Below the pieces are notes generated by a model. That model made no database searches. It was not told the DNA's origin and saw nothing but the letters and a program-made list of their open reading frames with translations. Below, one piece after another: positions 10,853 through 19,660 of a stretch of 64,000 nt of DNA. Each line of letters starts with the position of its first letter. Position 1 is the first letter of the stretch. The translations under genes and the position numbers were made by a program. The DNA is from Pseudomonas sp. MMS21 TM103 (GTDB lineage Bacteria > Pseudomonadota > Gammaproteobacteria > Pseudomonadales > Pseudomonadaceae): NCBI RefSeq assembly GCF_022132145.1, contig NZ_JAJISP010000003.1, positions 372,001-436,000 on the forward strand, read 5' to 3'.

Positions 10853-11995
10853 ATGACGCGTCCATTACGCAAACTCTACGTCGCCCTGTTCCTCGGCGTG
10901 CTGACCCTGCTGCTGCTCTGGTCCCTGCGCGGAGTCCTGAGCTACCAGGCCCCCAACCAGTTCAGCGTGCTCGACGGCAACCTGGCGACAAGCTTCGAGA
11001 ACCATTACGACAAGCAATTTCCGATCAAGCAGCTCGGCACCAATGTCTGGGCCGCGCTGGACTACGTGCTGTTCAACGAAGGCCGCCCCGGGGTGGTGAT
11101 CGGCCAGCACGACTGGCTGTACTCGGATGAAGAGTTCAAGCCGGTGGCCGACGGTCAACAGAACCAGCGCGACAACCTGGCGCTGATCCAGGGCGTGCGC
11201 GACCAGCTGGCGCAACACGATGTGCTGTTGCTGCTGGCGATAGTGCCGGCCAAGTCGCGTCTGTACCCGGAGCACGTCGGCGACAACCGCATCAGCAGCC
11301 AGCGCAAGGACCTCTACCAGCGCTTCCACCGCGCGGTGCGCCGCGCCGACATCGCCGCACCGGACTTGCTCGCCACCCTGCAGGCCGAGAAGCACAGCGG
11401 TCAGCTGTTCCTGCGCACCGACACCCATTGGACCCCGCTGGGCGCCGACCTGGTCGCCCGCCAACTGAGTGAAGCCATCAGCCGCTCGCTAGTCCTCAAC
11501 GGCCAACCGCAGGCATTCGTCACCCAGCCAACCAGGCAGAAGCCGCTGCAGGGCGACCTGACCAGCTTCCTGCCGCTGGCGCCGCTGTTCGAGCAACTGC
11601 TGCCCGAACCCGACCAGCTGCAACAGTACCAAACCCAGGCGGCGGACGCGGCCGGCGGCAGCGATGCGCTGTTCGCCGACAGCGACATGCCGGTGGCGCT
11701 GGTCGGCACCAGCTACAGCGCCAACCCCAACTGGAATTTTTCCGGCGCTCTGCGCCAACACCTGCAGCGCGACCTGAGCAACCACGCCGAAGACGGCCAG
11801 GGCCCGATCCTGCCGATGCTCAAGTACCTGCAAAGCGACGAGTTTGCCAATGCCGCGCCGCAACTGGTGATCTGGGAATTCCCCGAACGCTACCTGCCGA
11901 TGGCCAACGACCTCAGCGGCTTTGATCAGGCCTGGATAACCAAGCTGAAAAGCAACAGCAGCCAGCAACGCCTGGCCAGCAGCCACAGCCATTGA
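10853..11995 (+). CDS. algJ: AlgJ, alginate O-acetyltransferase (SGNH-like)
   Basis: AlgJ is a periplasmic, inner-membrane-anchored relative of AlgX needed for acetylation. It has an N-terminal anchor (residues 8-25) and the SGNH signature: D190 and H192 in RTDTHW, and S287 in GTSYS. An ATG at 10841 directly abuts the algI stop but lacks a ribosome-binding site. The ATG at 10853 has TGAGG six bases upstream and is preferred, giving 380 residues. Confidence 0.95.
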   Translation: MTRPLRKLYVALFLGVLTLLLLWSLRGVLSYQAPNQFSVLDGNLATSFENHYDKQFPIKQLGTNVWAALDYVLFNEGRPGVVIGQHDWLYSDEEFKPVADGQQNQRDNLALIQGVRDQLAQHDVLLLLAIVPAKSRLYPEHVGDNRISSQRKDLYQRFHRAVRRADIAAPDLLATLQAEKHSGQLFLRTDTHWTPLGADLVARQLSEAISRSLVLNGQPQAFVTQPTRQKPLQGDLTSFLPLAPLFEQLLPEPDQLQQYQTQAADAAGGSDALFADSDMPVALVGTSYSANPNWNFSGALRQHLQRDLSNHAEDGQGPILPMLKYLQSDEFANAAPQLVIWEFPERYLPMANDLSGFDQAWITKLKSNSSQQRLASSHSH

Positions 11996-11999
11996 ATCG

Positions 12000-12016
12000 G
12001 CCCTCCGCCGGAGGGC
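12000..12016 (+). other. Hairpin between algJ and algF
   Basis: GCCCTCC and GGAGGGC form a perfect seven-base-pair stem with a three-base loop just after the algJ stop. No U-run follows, so it may slow degradation or attenuate rather than end transcription. The 75-base gap continues into the algF leader. Confidence 0.4.
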
Positions 12017-12070
12017 TCACCCCGCACATGGTCGACAGATCATTTTGTTAAATCACATGGAGCACTACCC

Positions 12071-12718
12071 ATGAACAGATCAACCAAATGCAACTGGATG
12101 TCGTATGCCTGCGCCATTGCCCTGGGCATCGGCGCCCTGCCCGCCCAGGCCGGCGAAGGTGGCCTCTACGCACCGCTCGCGCCCAAGGGATCGGCTTTCG
12201 TGCGCGCCTATAACGCCAGCAACAGCGAGCTCAGCGTCAGCGTCGGCAACACCGAGCTCAGCGACATTGCCCCGCTGGGCTCCAGCGACTTCAGCTATCT
12301 CCCGGCCGGCAGCTACAGCGCCCAGGTCGGCAGCGACAGCCTGGCGGTGAAACTCGACCCCGACCACTTCTACACCCTGGTCAACCAGCCAGGCGCAGAG
12401 CCCAAGCTGGTGGAAGAGGCCGCCTTCCAGAACAAGCAGAAAGCCCTGCTGCGGGTGCAGAACCTGTCCGATAGCACGCTCAGCCTGAAGACCGCCGACG
12501 GCAAGGCCGCGGTGGTCGACAACGTCGCCCCGGACGGCAACGGCGAGCGCGAGGTCAACCCGGTCAAGGTCAGCCTGGCGCTGTTCGATGGCAACCAGAA
12601 AATCAGCGACCTCAAGCCCGTAACCCTGGCACGCGGTGAGGTGGTCAGCCTGTACATCACCGGCAACGGCAGCAAGCTCTCGCCGGTGTGGGTCAAGCGC
12701 CCCGCCCAGACCGACTAG
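12071..12718 (+). CDS. algF: AlgF, alginate acetylation adaptor protein
   Basis: AlgF is a small periplasmic protein required for alginate O-acetylation, thought to bridge AlgJ and AlgX. The 215-residue product has a signal peptide ending in ALPAQA-GEGGLYAPLAP. Two beta-rich domains of similar pattern follow (about 45-115 and 125-205), each with short valine-rich strands. Its length is within one residue of the P. aeruginosa protein. The position between algJ and algA is diagnostic, because the family has no catalytic motif. Confidence 0.93.
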   Translation: MNRSTKCNWMSYACAIALGIGALPAQAGEGGLYAPLAPKGSAFVRAYNASNSELSVSVGNTELSDIAPLGSSDFSYLPAGSYSAQVGSDSLAVKLDPDHFYTLVNQPGAEPKLVEEAAFQNKQKALLRVQNLSDSTLSLKTADGKAAVVDNVAPDGNGEREVNPVKVSLALFDGNQKISDLKPVTLARGEVVSLYITGNGSKLSPVWVKRPAQTD

Positions 12719-12737
12719 GCAACCCGGACAACAGCCA

Positions 12738-12788
12738 AGGTCGGCAATAGACCGACCTGCAAATAGCGCCTTCATGAGGAGGCGTTTT
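12738..12788 (+). terminator. Hairpins with a U-run between algF and algA
   Basis: The first hairpin is AGGTCGG/CCGACCT (12738-12758, seven pairs). The second is CGCCT/AGGCG (12767-12784) followed by TTTT at 12785-12788, the form of a weak intrinsic terminator. The remaining 100 bases lead to algA with a strong ribosome-binding site. Confidence 0.45.
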
Positions 12789-12890
12789 GGAGTGATGCCC
12801 CCAGTGCTGTTCGCTCAGCCAGGGTAACTGGACACCCGCCAAGTGCGGGGCACGTCCAACCGAGTGCATAAACGCTTTAGGAGTACCAAC

Positions 12891-14330
12891 ATGATTCCAG
12901 TAATTCTTTCCGGTGGTAGCGGTTCGCGCCTATGGCCCCTCTCGCGCAAGCAGTTCCCCAAGCAGTTCCTCGCCCTCACTGGCGAAGACACCCTGTTCCA
13001 GCAAACCATCAAGCGCCTGGCCTTCGATGGCATGCAGGCACCGCTGCTGGTGTGCAACAAGGAACACCGTTTCATCGTCCAGGAACAACTGCACAGCCAG
13101 CAACTGGAGTCCCAGGCGCTGCTGCTCGAACCCTTCGGCCGCAACACCGCGCCGGCGGTGGCCATCGCCGCCATGAAGCTGCTCGCCGAAGGCCGTGACG
13201 AGCTGCTGCTGGTCCTGCCCGCCGACCATGTGCTGGAGAACCAGCAAGCCTTCCAGGCTGCCTTGGCGCTGGCCAGCAAGGCCGCCGAGAAAGGCGAAAT
13301 GGTGCTGTTCGGCATCCCGGCCGTGCGGCCAGAAACCGGTTACGGCTACATCAAGTCGGTTGCCGACCCCCTGCTGCCAGAAGGCGTGATTCGCGTGCAG
13401 TCCTTCGTCGAGAAACCCGACGAGGCGCGCGCCCGTAAATTTGTCGAGTCCGGCGACTACTACTGGAACAGCGGCATGTTCCTGTTCCGCGCCAGCCGCT
13501 ACCTGGAAGAACTGAAGAAGCACGACGCCGACATCTACGACACCTGCCTGCTGGCGCTGGAGCGCAGCGAAGTCGAGGATGACGTGGTGAATATCGACGA
13601 AGCTACCTTCGCCTGCTGCCCGGATAATTCCATCGATTACTCGGTGATGGAAAAAACCACCCGCGCCTGCGTGGTACCGCTCGATGCCGGCTGGAACGAC
13701 GTCGGCAGCTGGTCGTCGATCTGGGACGTGCACGAGAAGGATCGCCACGGCAACGTCACCATGGGCGATGTCATGGTGCACAACAGCCGCAATTGCCTGG
13801 TGCATGGCAACGGCAAGCTGGTCTCGGTGATCGGCCTGGACGACATCGTCGTGGTGGAAACCAAGGACGCCATGATGATCGCCCACCGCGACCACGTGCA
13901 GGACGTCAAGACCGTGGTCAACCAGCTCAACGAGCAGGGCCGCAGCGAAACCCAGAACCATTGCGAGGTCTATCGGCCTTGGGGTTCCTACGACTCGGTG
14001 GACATGGGAGGGCGCTTCCAGGTCAAACATATCTCGGTAAAGCCTGGCGCCACCCTGTCCTTGCAGATGCACCATCACCGTGCCGAACACTGGATAGTGG
14101 TATCGGGCACCGCCGAGGTGACCTGTGACGACAAGGTGTTCCTGCTTACCGAAAACCAGTCCACCTATATCCCCATGACCTCGGTGCACCGCCTGAGCAA
14201 CCCCGGCAAGATCCCCCTGGAAATCATCGAAGTGCAATCGGGCAGCTACCTCGGTGAAGACGACATCGAGCGCCTGGAAGACGTCTACGGCCGCAGTCAG
14301 GCAACGCCGCTGAGCATCGTCGCCCACTGA
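12891..14330 (+). CDS. algA: AlgA, bifunctional phosphomannose isomerase / GDP-mannose pyrophosphorylase
   Basis: AlgA makes mannose-6-phosphate and then GDP-mannose, the precursor used by AlgD for alginate. The N-terminal nucleotidyltransferase domain begins at residue 1 with the signature GGSGSRLWPLSRKQFPKQF (residues 8-26) and contains FVEKPDE. The C-terminal cupin domain holds the isomerase, with the metal-binding segment LSLQMHHHRAEHW and a conserved GTAEV. The ATG at 12891 follows TAGGAGTA and gives 479 residues, the usual size. The gene is separated from algF by a 172-base gap. Confidence 0.97.
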   Translation: MIPVILSGGSGSRLWPLSRKQFPKQFLALTGEDTLFQQTIKRLAFDGMQAPLLVCNKEHRFIVQEQLHSQQLESQALLLEPFGRNTAPAVAIAAMKLLAEGRDELLLVLPADHVLENQQAFQAALALASKAAEKGEMVLFGIPAVRPETGYGYIKSVADPLLPEGVIRVQSFVEKPDEARARKFVESGDYYWNSGMFLFRASRYLEELKKHDADIYDTCLLALERSEVEDDVVNIDEATFACCPDNSIDYSVMEKTTRACVVPLDAGWNDVGSWSSIWDVHEKDRHGNVTMGDVMVHNSRNCLVHGNGKLVSVIGLDDIVVVETKDAMMIAHRDHVQDVKTVVNQLNEQGRSETQNHCEVYRPWGSYDSVDMGGRFQVKHISVKPGATLSLQMHHHRAEHWIVVSGTAEVTCDDKVFLLTENQSTYIPMTSVHRLSNPGKIPLEIIEVQSGSYLGEDDIERLEDVYGRSQATPLSIVAH

Positions 14331-14356
14331 GTCGAGGTTAAACCCGCGGCAAACAG

Positions 14357-14388
14357 ACGCCGGCCCTTGTCACAGACAGGGCCGGCGT
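14357..14388 (+). terminator. Strong hairpin ending the alginate operon
   Basis: ACGCCGGCCCT (14357-14367) pairs perfectly with AGGGCCGGCGT (14378-14388) around a ten-base loop. It lies 27 bases after the algA stop. The following TGCTGGTTC is only weakly U-rich, but the stem is very stable. Confidence 0.8.
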
Positions 14389-14477
14389 TGCTGGTTCTGG
14401 CATCCGCCAGCACGGCGCATGTCGCCCCGGCCTTGTGTAGGATAGGGTCCTGTGTAGTCCACCAAGGCCCACCCCCT

Positions 14478-14942
14478 ATGCTATTCGGCGCAATACTGGT
14501 TCTGAGCTGGCTGATCCTGCTGATCCGCTACCCGAGCAAAGCCCTGCCTATCTCCCTGGCCGCCTTGATCGGCCTGGGCCTGGTGGCTAGCTGGGTGCTC
14601 TGGCAGGAAGGCCGCGAGATGCGCCACCTGGCGCATGTGCAACTGCGCATGGTTTACGATCCGCAGAACTGCCCAGCCAACCGCCCCCTCGCGCTGCAGT
14701 TGAAAAACGGCAGCGACGCCGCCCTGCTCGAACTGCACTGGAAGATCGCCGCCTACCGCCCCGGCGACAGCGTCAACCTGGTCGAACACCTCTACGAATC
14801 CCCGCGCTACAGCGGCCCCGGCAAACTGCTGCCAGGCGCCACCTGGCAGGACTGCCTGCCCCTGCCGACCCTGCGCAGCGGCTACCGCGCCAGTACCCTG
14901 GAATTCCGCGCCGAACGCCTGCAGGGCAGTTTCAGTCACTGA
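14478..14942 (+). CDS. Small membrane-anchored protein of unknown function
   Basis: I do not recognise the function of this 154-residue protein. Two hydrophobic helices lie at residues 2-16 and 22-42, followed by a soluble domain with a beta-rich pattern (LRMVYDPQNCPANRPLALQL to the C-terminus) and two cysteines. Such proteins are sometimes annotated as multidrug transporters, but nothing here supports transport. The ATG at 14478 begins the first hydrophobic helix; a longer frame upstream would run through the algA terminator. It forms a loose group with the SDR gene downstream. Confidence 0.75.
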   Translation: MLFGAILVLSWLILLIRYPSKALPISLAALIGLGLVASWVLWQEGREMRHLAHVQLRMVYDPQNCPANRPLALQLKNGSDAALLELHWKIAAYRPGDSVNLVEHLYESPRYSGPGKLLPGATWQDCLPLPTLRSGYRASTLEFRAERLQGSFSH

Positions 14943-14993
14943 TTCACTCTCTTGACCTGCATGCCCCCCGACAACCCCCACAAGGATGCCCGC

Positions 14994-15824
14994 ATGACCC
15001 AGCCCAGCGCCCTGATCACCGGCTGCTCCAGCGGCATCGGCCGCGCCCTGGCCGACGCCTTCAAACAGGCCGGCTATCAGGTGTGGGCCAGCGCCCGCAA
15101 CGATGCCGACCTCGCCACGCTCGGCGCGGCCGGTTTTACCGCGGTACAGCTGGACGTCAACGACAGCCTGGGCCTGGACCAACTGGCCGAACGCATGCAG
15201 GCGGAGATTGGCGGTCTGGACGTGCTGATCAACAACGCCGGTTACGGCGCCATGGGGCCGCTGCTCGATGGCGGCGTCGGGGCCATGCGCCGGCAGTTCG
15301 AGACCAATGTCTTCGCCCTCGTCGGCGTGACCCGGGCGTTTTTCCCGCTGCTGCGACGCAGCAAGGGTCTGGTGGTGAATATCGGCAGCGTTTCCGGGGT
15401 ATTGGTCACCCCCTTCGCCGGCCCCTACTGCGCCTCGAAAGCCGCCGTGCATGCCCTCTCCGATGCCCTGCGCCTGGAACTGGCACCCTTCGCCATTGGG
15501 GTCATGGAAGTGCAGCCCGGCGCCATTGCCTCCAGCTTCGGCGCCAGTGCCAGCCGCGAGGCCGAGCAACTGATTGCCCAAGGCTCGCCCTGGTGGCCGC
15601 TGCGCGAAGGCATCCGCGCCCGCGCCAAGGCCTCGCAGGACAACCCTACCCCGGCCGACCAATTTGCCCGTGAACTGCTCGCCGCCGTGCAGCGTGCCAA
15701 GCCCCCGCGCCTGTTGCGCCTGGGCCATGGCAGCCGCACCATGCCGTTACTGGCTACGCTAATGCCCAAGGGCCTGCTCGAAGCCGTGCTGAAAAGACGC
15801 TTCGGCCTCAATCGGGCGCTGTAA
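14994..15824 (+). CDS. Short-chain dehydrogenase/reductase
   Basis: This is a classical SDR of 276 residues, so probably an NAD(P)-dependent oxidoreductase of unknown substrate. It has the cofactor motif TGCSSGIGRA at residues 8-17, NNAGYG near residue 80, a serine in NIGSVSG and the catalytic YCASK. The C-terminal helix-rich end resembles SDRs acting on lipid-like or retinol-like substrates, but that is only a guess. The ATG at 14994 follows AAGGATG; an earlier in-frame ATG at 14961 lies in a region with no SDR homology. Confidence 0.85.
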   Translation: MTQPSALITGCSSGIGRALADAFKQAGYQVWASARNDADLATLGAAGFTAVQLDVNDSLGLDQLAERMQAEIGGLDVLINNAGYGAMGPLLDGGVGAMRRQFETNVFALVGVTRAFFPLLRRSKGLVVNIGSVSGVLVTPFAGPYCASKAAVHALSDALRLELAPFAIGVMEVQPGAIASSFGASASREAEQLIAQGSPWWPLREGIRARAKASQDNPTPADQFARELLAAVQRAKPPRLLRLGHGSRTMPLLATLMPKGLLEAVLKRRFGLNRAL

Positions 15825-15854
15825 CCGTCCTTTCCAGTTCGCACGGAGCACACT

Positions 15855-16235
15855 GTGAATACCCCTTCTGTCGCCATGCATCGCTACGCCATTGGCGGGG
15901 TCATAGCCGTGATCCTGCTCAACCTGCTGCTGCGCAGCCTGGTCAGGCTCGGGGGCCCGTTGACCACCCTACTGGTCGCCTTCATCGTCGCCGCGGCAAT
16001 GGCCCTGTGCTTCGCCTGGCGCACACGCCGCGCGCCCTCCCCTGGTGAGCGGCGGCGTCTGGTCGGTCTCTATGGCGGCATGCTCGGCTTGCTCTATCTC
16101 GGCCTCCTGGCGCTGATGGAGCTGAAGGACGCCCCCGGCGCGATGGGCCTGCTGATCTTCGCCTTGCATTACCTGTGCTACCCGCTGTTTGCCCAGCTGC
16201 TGTTTTCCGAGCGCTTCTTCAAACGCTTCGACTAG
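15855..16235 (+). CDS. Small integral membrane protein of unknown function
   Basis: This 126-residue protein has four hydrophobic segments (about 12-28, 34-52, 70-86 and 92-112) and a basic loop (WRTRRAPSPGERRR). It starts with GTG, with CGGAG eight bases upstream. An internal ATG at 15876 is possible. It lies 30 bases after the SDR gene and is probably co-transcribed. I know no function for it. Confidence 0.7.
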   Translation: MNTPSVAMHRYAIGGVIAVILLNLLLRSLVRLGGPLTTLLVAFIVAAAMALCFAWRTRRAPSPGERRRLVGLYGGMLGLLYLGLLALMELKDAPGAMGLLIFALHYLCYPLFAQLLFSERFFKRFD

Positions 16236-16544
16236 CGGCGATTCACTGGGCTCACCCTGGCGCCCGGCAGAATCCCGGCCCGTCTCCAGGCTGGCCGGAC
16301 GTCGCGCCACCGGCGGTCGTGAACCCAGTGCGGCTGAGCGCATCGCCGGATAGACCGGTAACAGCCCATTCCCAACCGTTTTAAACCCTGTTCCAAATGG
16401 ATATAACCCCAAATGTCCCTCTCAACTAAGGTCATTTACAGGACTTGATCGAAGAGAGCATGCACGTGTGCCGTGGACTCATGGCTGCGGGCATGACGAT
16501 GAGCCCTGACCAAACCGGCTCACCCCGTACAAGAGGAAACCCCG
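16236..16544. other. Intergenic stretch
   Basis: These 309 bases hold no convincing gene. The last 160 bases are more AT-rich than the surroundings (around ATGGATATAACCCC) and probably carry the promoter of the cupin gene. I see no clear operator or terminator. Confidence 0.5.
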
Positions 16545-17021
16545 ATGCCCCCCTTCCCACACCTTGTCGTTACTGTGGCAGTGCTCAGTGGATTCTTGCT
16601 GATGCCAGTTGCCTCGGCCGAAGAGACCGCTTTCGTCGCCGCCAAAGCATCCGAACTGCAATGGGCTCCTGCACCGTCGGTAGGTCCAGGCGCCATGATG
16701 ACGGTGATTGAAGGTGACCTGAAAACCAGCGAGCCCTTTACCCTGCGCTTGATGTTACCCGCCAATTCGGCCATCGGCGTGCATACGCATCCTACGACCG
16801 AGCGCGTCACCGTGATCTCGGGCAACTTCTACCTCGGTATCGGCGACAAGCCAGACCCGGCCGCCGCCGTGACCTACCAGGCCGGCGACACCGTGATCAT
16901 CCCCGGGGGAATGGCCATGTTCGCTGGCACCGGTGCCGACGAAGCCGTCCTGCAATTGCACGGCAATGGTCCCTGGGGCATCACTTACCACGACCCGGCC
17001 GATGATCCGGCCAACCACTGA
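16545..17021 (+). CDS. Exported cupin-domain protein
   Basis: The product has 158 residues, with a signal peptide (FPHLVVTVAVLSGFLLMPVASA, cleavage near residue 25) followed by a single cupin barrel. The metal-binding motif is visible as GVHTHPTTERVTVISG, with histidines at about 78 and 80 and a glutamate at about 84. A second half-motif, PGGMAMFAG, follows with a weaker match. The substrate is unknown; small periplasmic cupins of this type are often annotated only as cupin domain proteins. The start follows AGAGGAAA. Confidence 0.82.
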   Translation: MPPFPHLVVTVAVLSGFLLMPVASAEETAFVAAKASELQWAPAPSVGPGAMMTVIEGDLKTSEPFTLRLMLPANSAIGVHTHPTTERVTVISGNFYLGIGDKPDPAAAVTYQAGDTVIIPGGMAMFAGTGADEAVLQLHGNGPWGITYHDPADDPANH

Positions 17022-17180
17022 CCCGCGCGGGCAACAGGCGATCTTGGCAATCCCCCAACGGAAGGGCGGGTGACACTGCAGCGGGGAGCACTATTGCGTT
17101 CTCCTCGCAAGTGACCGCGCCCGCTCAGCCCCGGGAACCAGGCGGGGTGGCAGCGACTCTATACTCAAACAAGGTCACTC

Positions 17181-19619
17181 ATGAGTAAGAGGCAGGTGAT
17201 GCCTGCACCGACGTCTGTCAACCAGGAGACCCACTATCTCCACCGTGCACTGCGCACCCTTAGCGGCTGCAATAGGGCCTTGTTGCGCGCCGAGAACGAA
17301 GCCGCCCTGCTTCAGGAAATCTGCCGGGTGATCGTCGATGAGTCCAGTTACTGCCTGGCGTGGGTAGGGCGTGCCGAGCACGACAAGGCGAAGACGGTGA
17401 CCCCGCTCGCCTTTGCCGGCGTCGACCAGGCCTACATCGATTCACTGCACATCTGTTGGGCCGACAACCCGCGCGGTCGTGGCCCTTCCGGCACCGCGAT
17501 CCGCTCCGGCCAGCCGAGCCTGACCCACAACCTGCTCACCGATCCGAACACCGCGCCCTGGCGCAAAGGCGCCATCAAGCATGGCATTGCCTCGGTGCTG
17601 TCGCTACCGCTGCGGGTCAACGGTGAAATCTTTGGCGCCATTGGCATCGGCGCCCCGGAACCCGACGCCTTCGGTGACCAGGAGCTGGAGCTGCTGAGCG
17701 AGGCCGCCGAAGACCTGGCCTTCGGCATCCAGGCCCTGCGCAGCAAGGCCCGGCGCATTCAGGCCGAACAGGAGGTCCAGCGTCTCAATCGGGCCCTGTC
17801 GACCCGGGTAGCGGTCAACCATGCGCTGATCCATGCCAGCAACGAACCTGCGCTGCTCAAGGAAGTCTGCCGGGTGCTGGTGGCCGAATGTGGCTACCGC
17901 CTGGCCTGGGTCGCCTTCCACCAGGAAGACCCCGCCGAGCCGGAACGCCAGGTCGCCTACGCCGGCAACGATCATGGCTTCATCGCGCGCGGCCAGGTCT
18001 GGGCCTCCAGCCCCGAGGGCAAGGCCTACATCCAGCGGCTCGATGCGGAACTCGAAACTGGCCGGCCACTGGTCATCCGCCACCTCCTCGATGCCCCTTT
18101 AGATGAACAGCTGGAGGAAGCCATCGAGCACGGTTTCGCCTCGGCCATTGTGCTGCCGCTGCGGGTCGACGACCGGCTGATCGGCAAACTGGTGATCATG
18201 GCGATCGAGGCCGATGCCTTCGACGAGCAGGAAGTCGAACTGCTGTTCGCCACGGCCAACGACCTGGGCTTCGGCATCGCCACCCTGCGCACCCGCGCCC
18301 GTGCCTTAGAGGCCGAGGCCACCATCAGGCGCATGGCCTATACCGACGAGCTGACCGGCCTGCCCAACCGCCTGCGTCTGCGCGAACTGCTGGAACAAGC
18401 AATCGCCGAGGCCAAGCACGAGCACCGGCCGCTAAGCCTGCTGTACCTGGAAGTCGGGCGCAACCAGGCGATCAGCGAAACCCTCGGCTATCGCGAAGGC
18501 GACCTCCTGCAGGAGGCAATCGCCGCGCGCCTGGCGCAGGCGATAGGCCCGACTATCCCGCTGGCACGCCTCGGCGAGTTCGAGTACGCCGTGCTGGTGG
18601 CCAGCGGCGGTGCCGAGCAGGCCTCGCAGTTGGCACAGAAAATCCTGGTCGCGCTGTACGAGCCGATCGACCTGGCCGGCCTGCTTCTCGACGCCCGCGC
18701 CACTATCGGCATCGCCCTCTACCCCGGTCATGCGACCGAGCCGGATGCCCTGCTGCGGCGCGCCGGCAGCGCCATGGACCAGGCCAAACGCAGCGGCGAC
18801 AGCTATGCCCTGTACAAGGGCGACCTGGATCGCGAATGCGCCAAGCACCTGACCCTGATGAGCGACCTGCGCCGGGCGATCGAGGGCAACCAGCTGCTGC
18901 TGCACTATCAGCCCAAGCTGCAGATCGCTACCAACAAGGTATGTGGCAGCGAGGCCCTGGTGCGCTGGCAGCACCCGCAACACGGCCTGCTGCCGCCCAA
19001 CGAGTTCATCAAGCTGGCCGAGAACACCGGTTTGATTACCCCGCTCACCTACTGGGTGCTCGACGCCGCCCTGGCCCAGGGCTATGCCTGGCGCGAGGAA
19101 GGCGACGCGCGACCGATCTCGGTCAACCTGTCGGCGCGCGACCTGCGCGATCCCAAACTGCTCGACCGGATAAGGGGCGCCTTCGCCACCTGGGGCGCGC
19201 AGCCGGACTGGATCGAGTTCGAACTGACCGAAAGCGCGTTGATGGAAGACCCGGTGGCGGCGCGGGAGACCCTGATCCAGCTGCGCAACCTCGACAGTCG
19301 CCTGACCATCGACGACTTCGGCACCGGCTACTCGTCGCTGGCCTACCTGCAGAAACTGCCGGTCAACTCGCTGAAGATCGACCAGTCCTTCGTCACCCGC
19401 ATGCTCAGCGACGACGATGACTCGGCGAAGATCGTCCGTTCGATTGTCGAACTGGCGCACAACCTCGACCTCGAGGTCGTCGCCGAAGGGGTGGAAAACC
19501 GCGAAACCCTGATCCGCCTGGGCAACTTTGGCTGCGACATCGCCCAGGGCTTCTCGATCAGCCAGCCAATTCCCGGCGACAAATTCCGCGCGTGGGAGGC
19601 GCTGTCGAACTGGCATTGA
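17181..19619 (+). CDS. GAF-GAF-GGDEF-EAL cyclic-di-GMP protein, probably a phosphodiesterase
   Basis: This 812-residue cytoplasmic signalling protein has two tandem GAF domains (about 31-185 and 213-370) that are clearly duplicated copies: NRALLRAENEAALLQEICRV against NHALIHASNEPALLKEVCRV. The GGDEF domain (about 385-545) is degenerate, with GEFEY at 465-469 in place of GGDEF, so cyclase activity is unlikely. The EAL domain (about 560-805) keeps E591-A-L, NLSARDL, ELTES, DDFGTGYSS (711-719) and VVAEGVE, so it should hydrolyse c-di-GMP. It has no membrane segment or response-regulator domain. It stands alone, 41 bases from the convergent EamA gene. Confidence 0.93.
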   Translation: MSKRQVMPAPTSVNQETHYLHRALRTLSGCNRALLRAENEAALLQEICRVIVDESSYCLAWVGRAEHDKAKTVTPLAFAGVDQAYIDSLHICWADNPRGRGPSGTAIRSGQPSLTHNLLTDPNTAPWRKGAIKHGIASVLSLPLRVNGEIFGAIGIGAPEPDAFGDQELELLSEAAEDLAFGIQALRSKARRIQAEQEVQRLNRALSTRVAVNHALIHASNEPALLKEVCRVLVAECGYRLAWVAFHQEDPAEPERQVAYAGNDHGFIARGQVWASSPEGKAYIQRLDAELETGRPLVIRHLLDAPLDEQLEEAIEHGFASAIVLPLRVDDRLIGKLVIMAIEADAFDEQEVELLFATANDLGFGIATLRTRARALEAEATIRRMAYTDELTGLPNRLRLRELLEQAIAEAKHEHRPLSLLYLEVGRNQAISETLGYREGDLLQEAIAARLAQAIGPTIPLARLGEFEYAVLVASGGAEQASQLAQKILVALYEPIDLAGLLLDARATIGIALYPGHATEPDALLRRAGSAMDQAKRSGDSYALYKGDLDRECAKHLTLMSDLRRAIEGNQLLLHYQPKLQIATNKVCGSEALVRWQHPQHGLLPPNEFIKLAENTGLITPLTYWVLDAALAQGYAWREEGDARPISVNLSARDLRDPKLLDRIRGAFATWGAQPDWIEFELTESALMEDPVAARETLIQLRNLDSRLTIDDFGTGYSSLAYLQKLPVNSLKIDQSFVTRMLSDDDDSAKIVRSIVELAHNLDLEVVAEGVENRETLIRLGNFGCDIAQGFSISQPIPGDKFRAWEALSNWH

Positions 19620-19660
19620 GGGCTTCTAGGCTACGAGCCGTGCGGCACTCGGCGCTGTCC

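Noticed and set aside
14367..14477. Upstream extension of the small membrane protein gene
   Set aside because: It would run through the stem of the alginate-operon terminator and lacks a ribosome-binding site.
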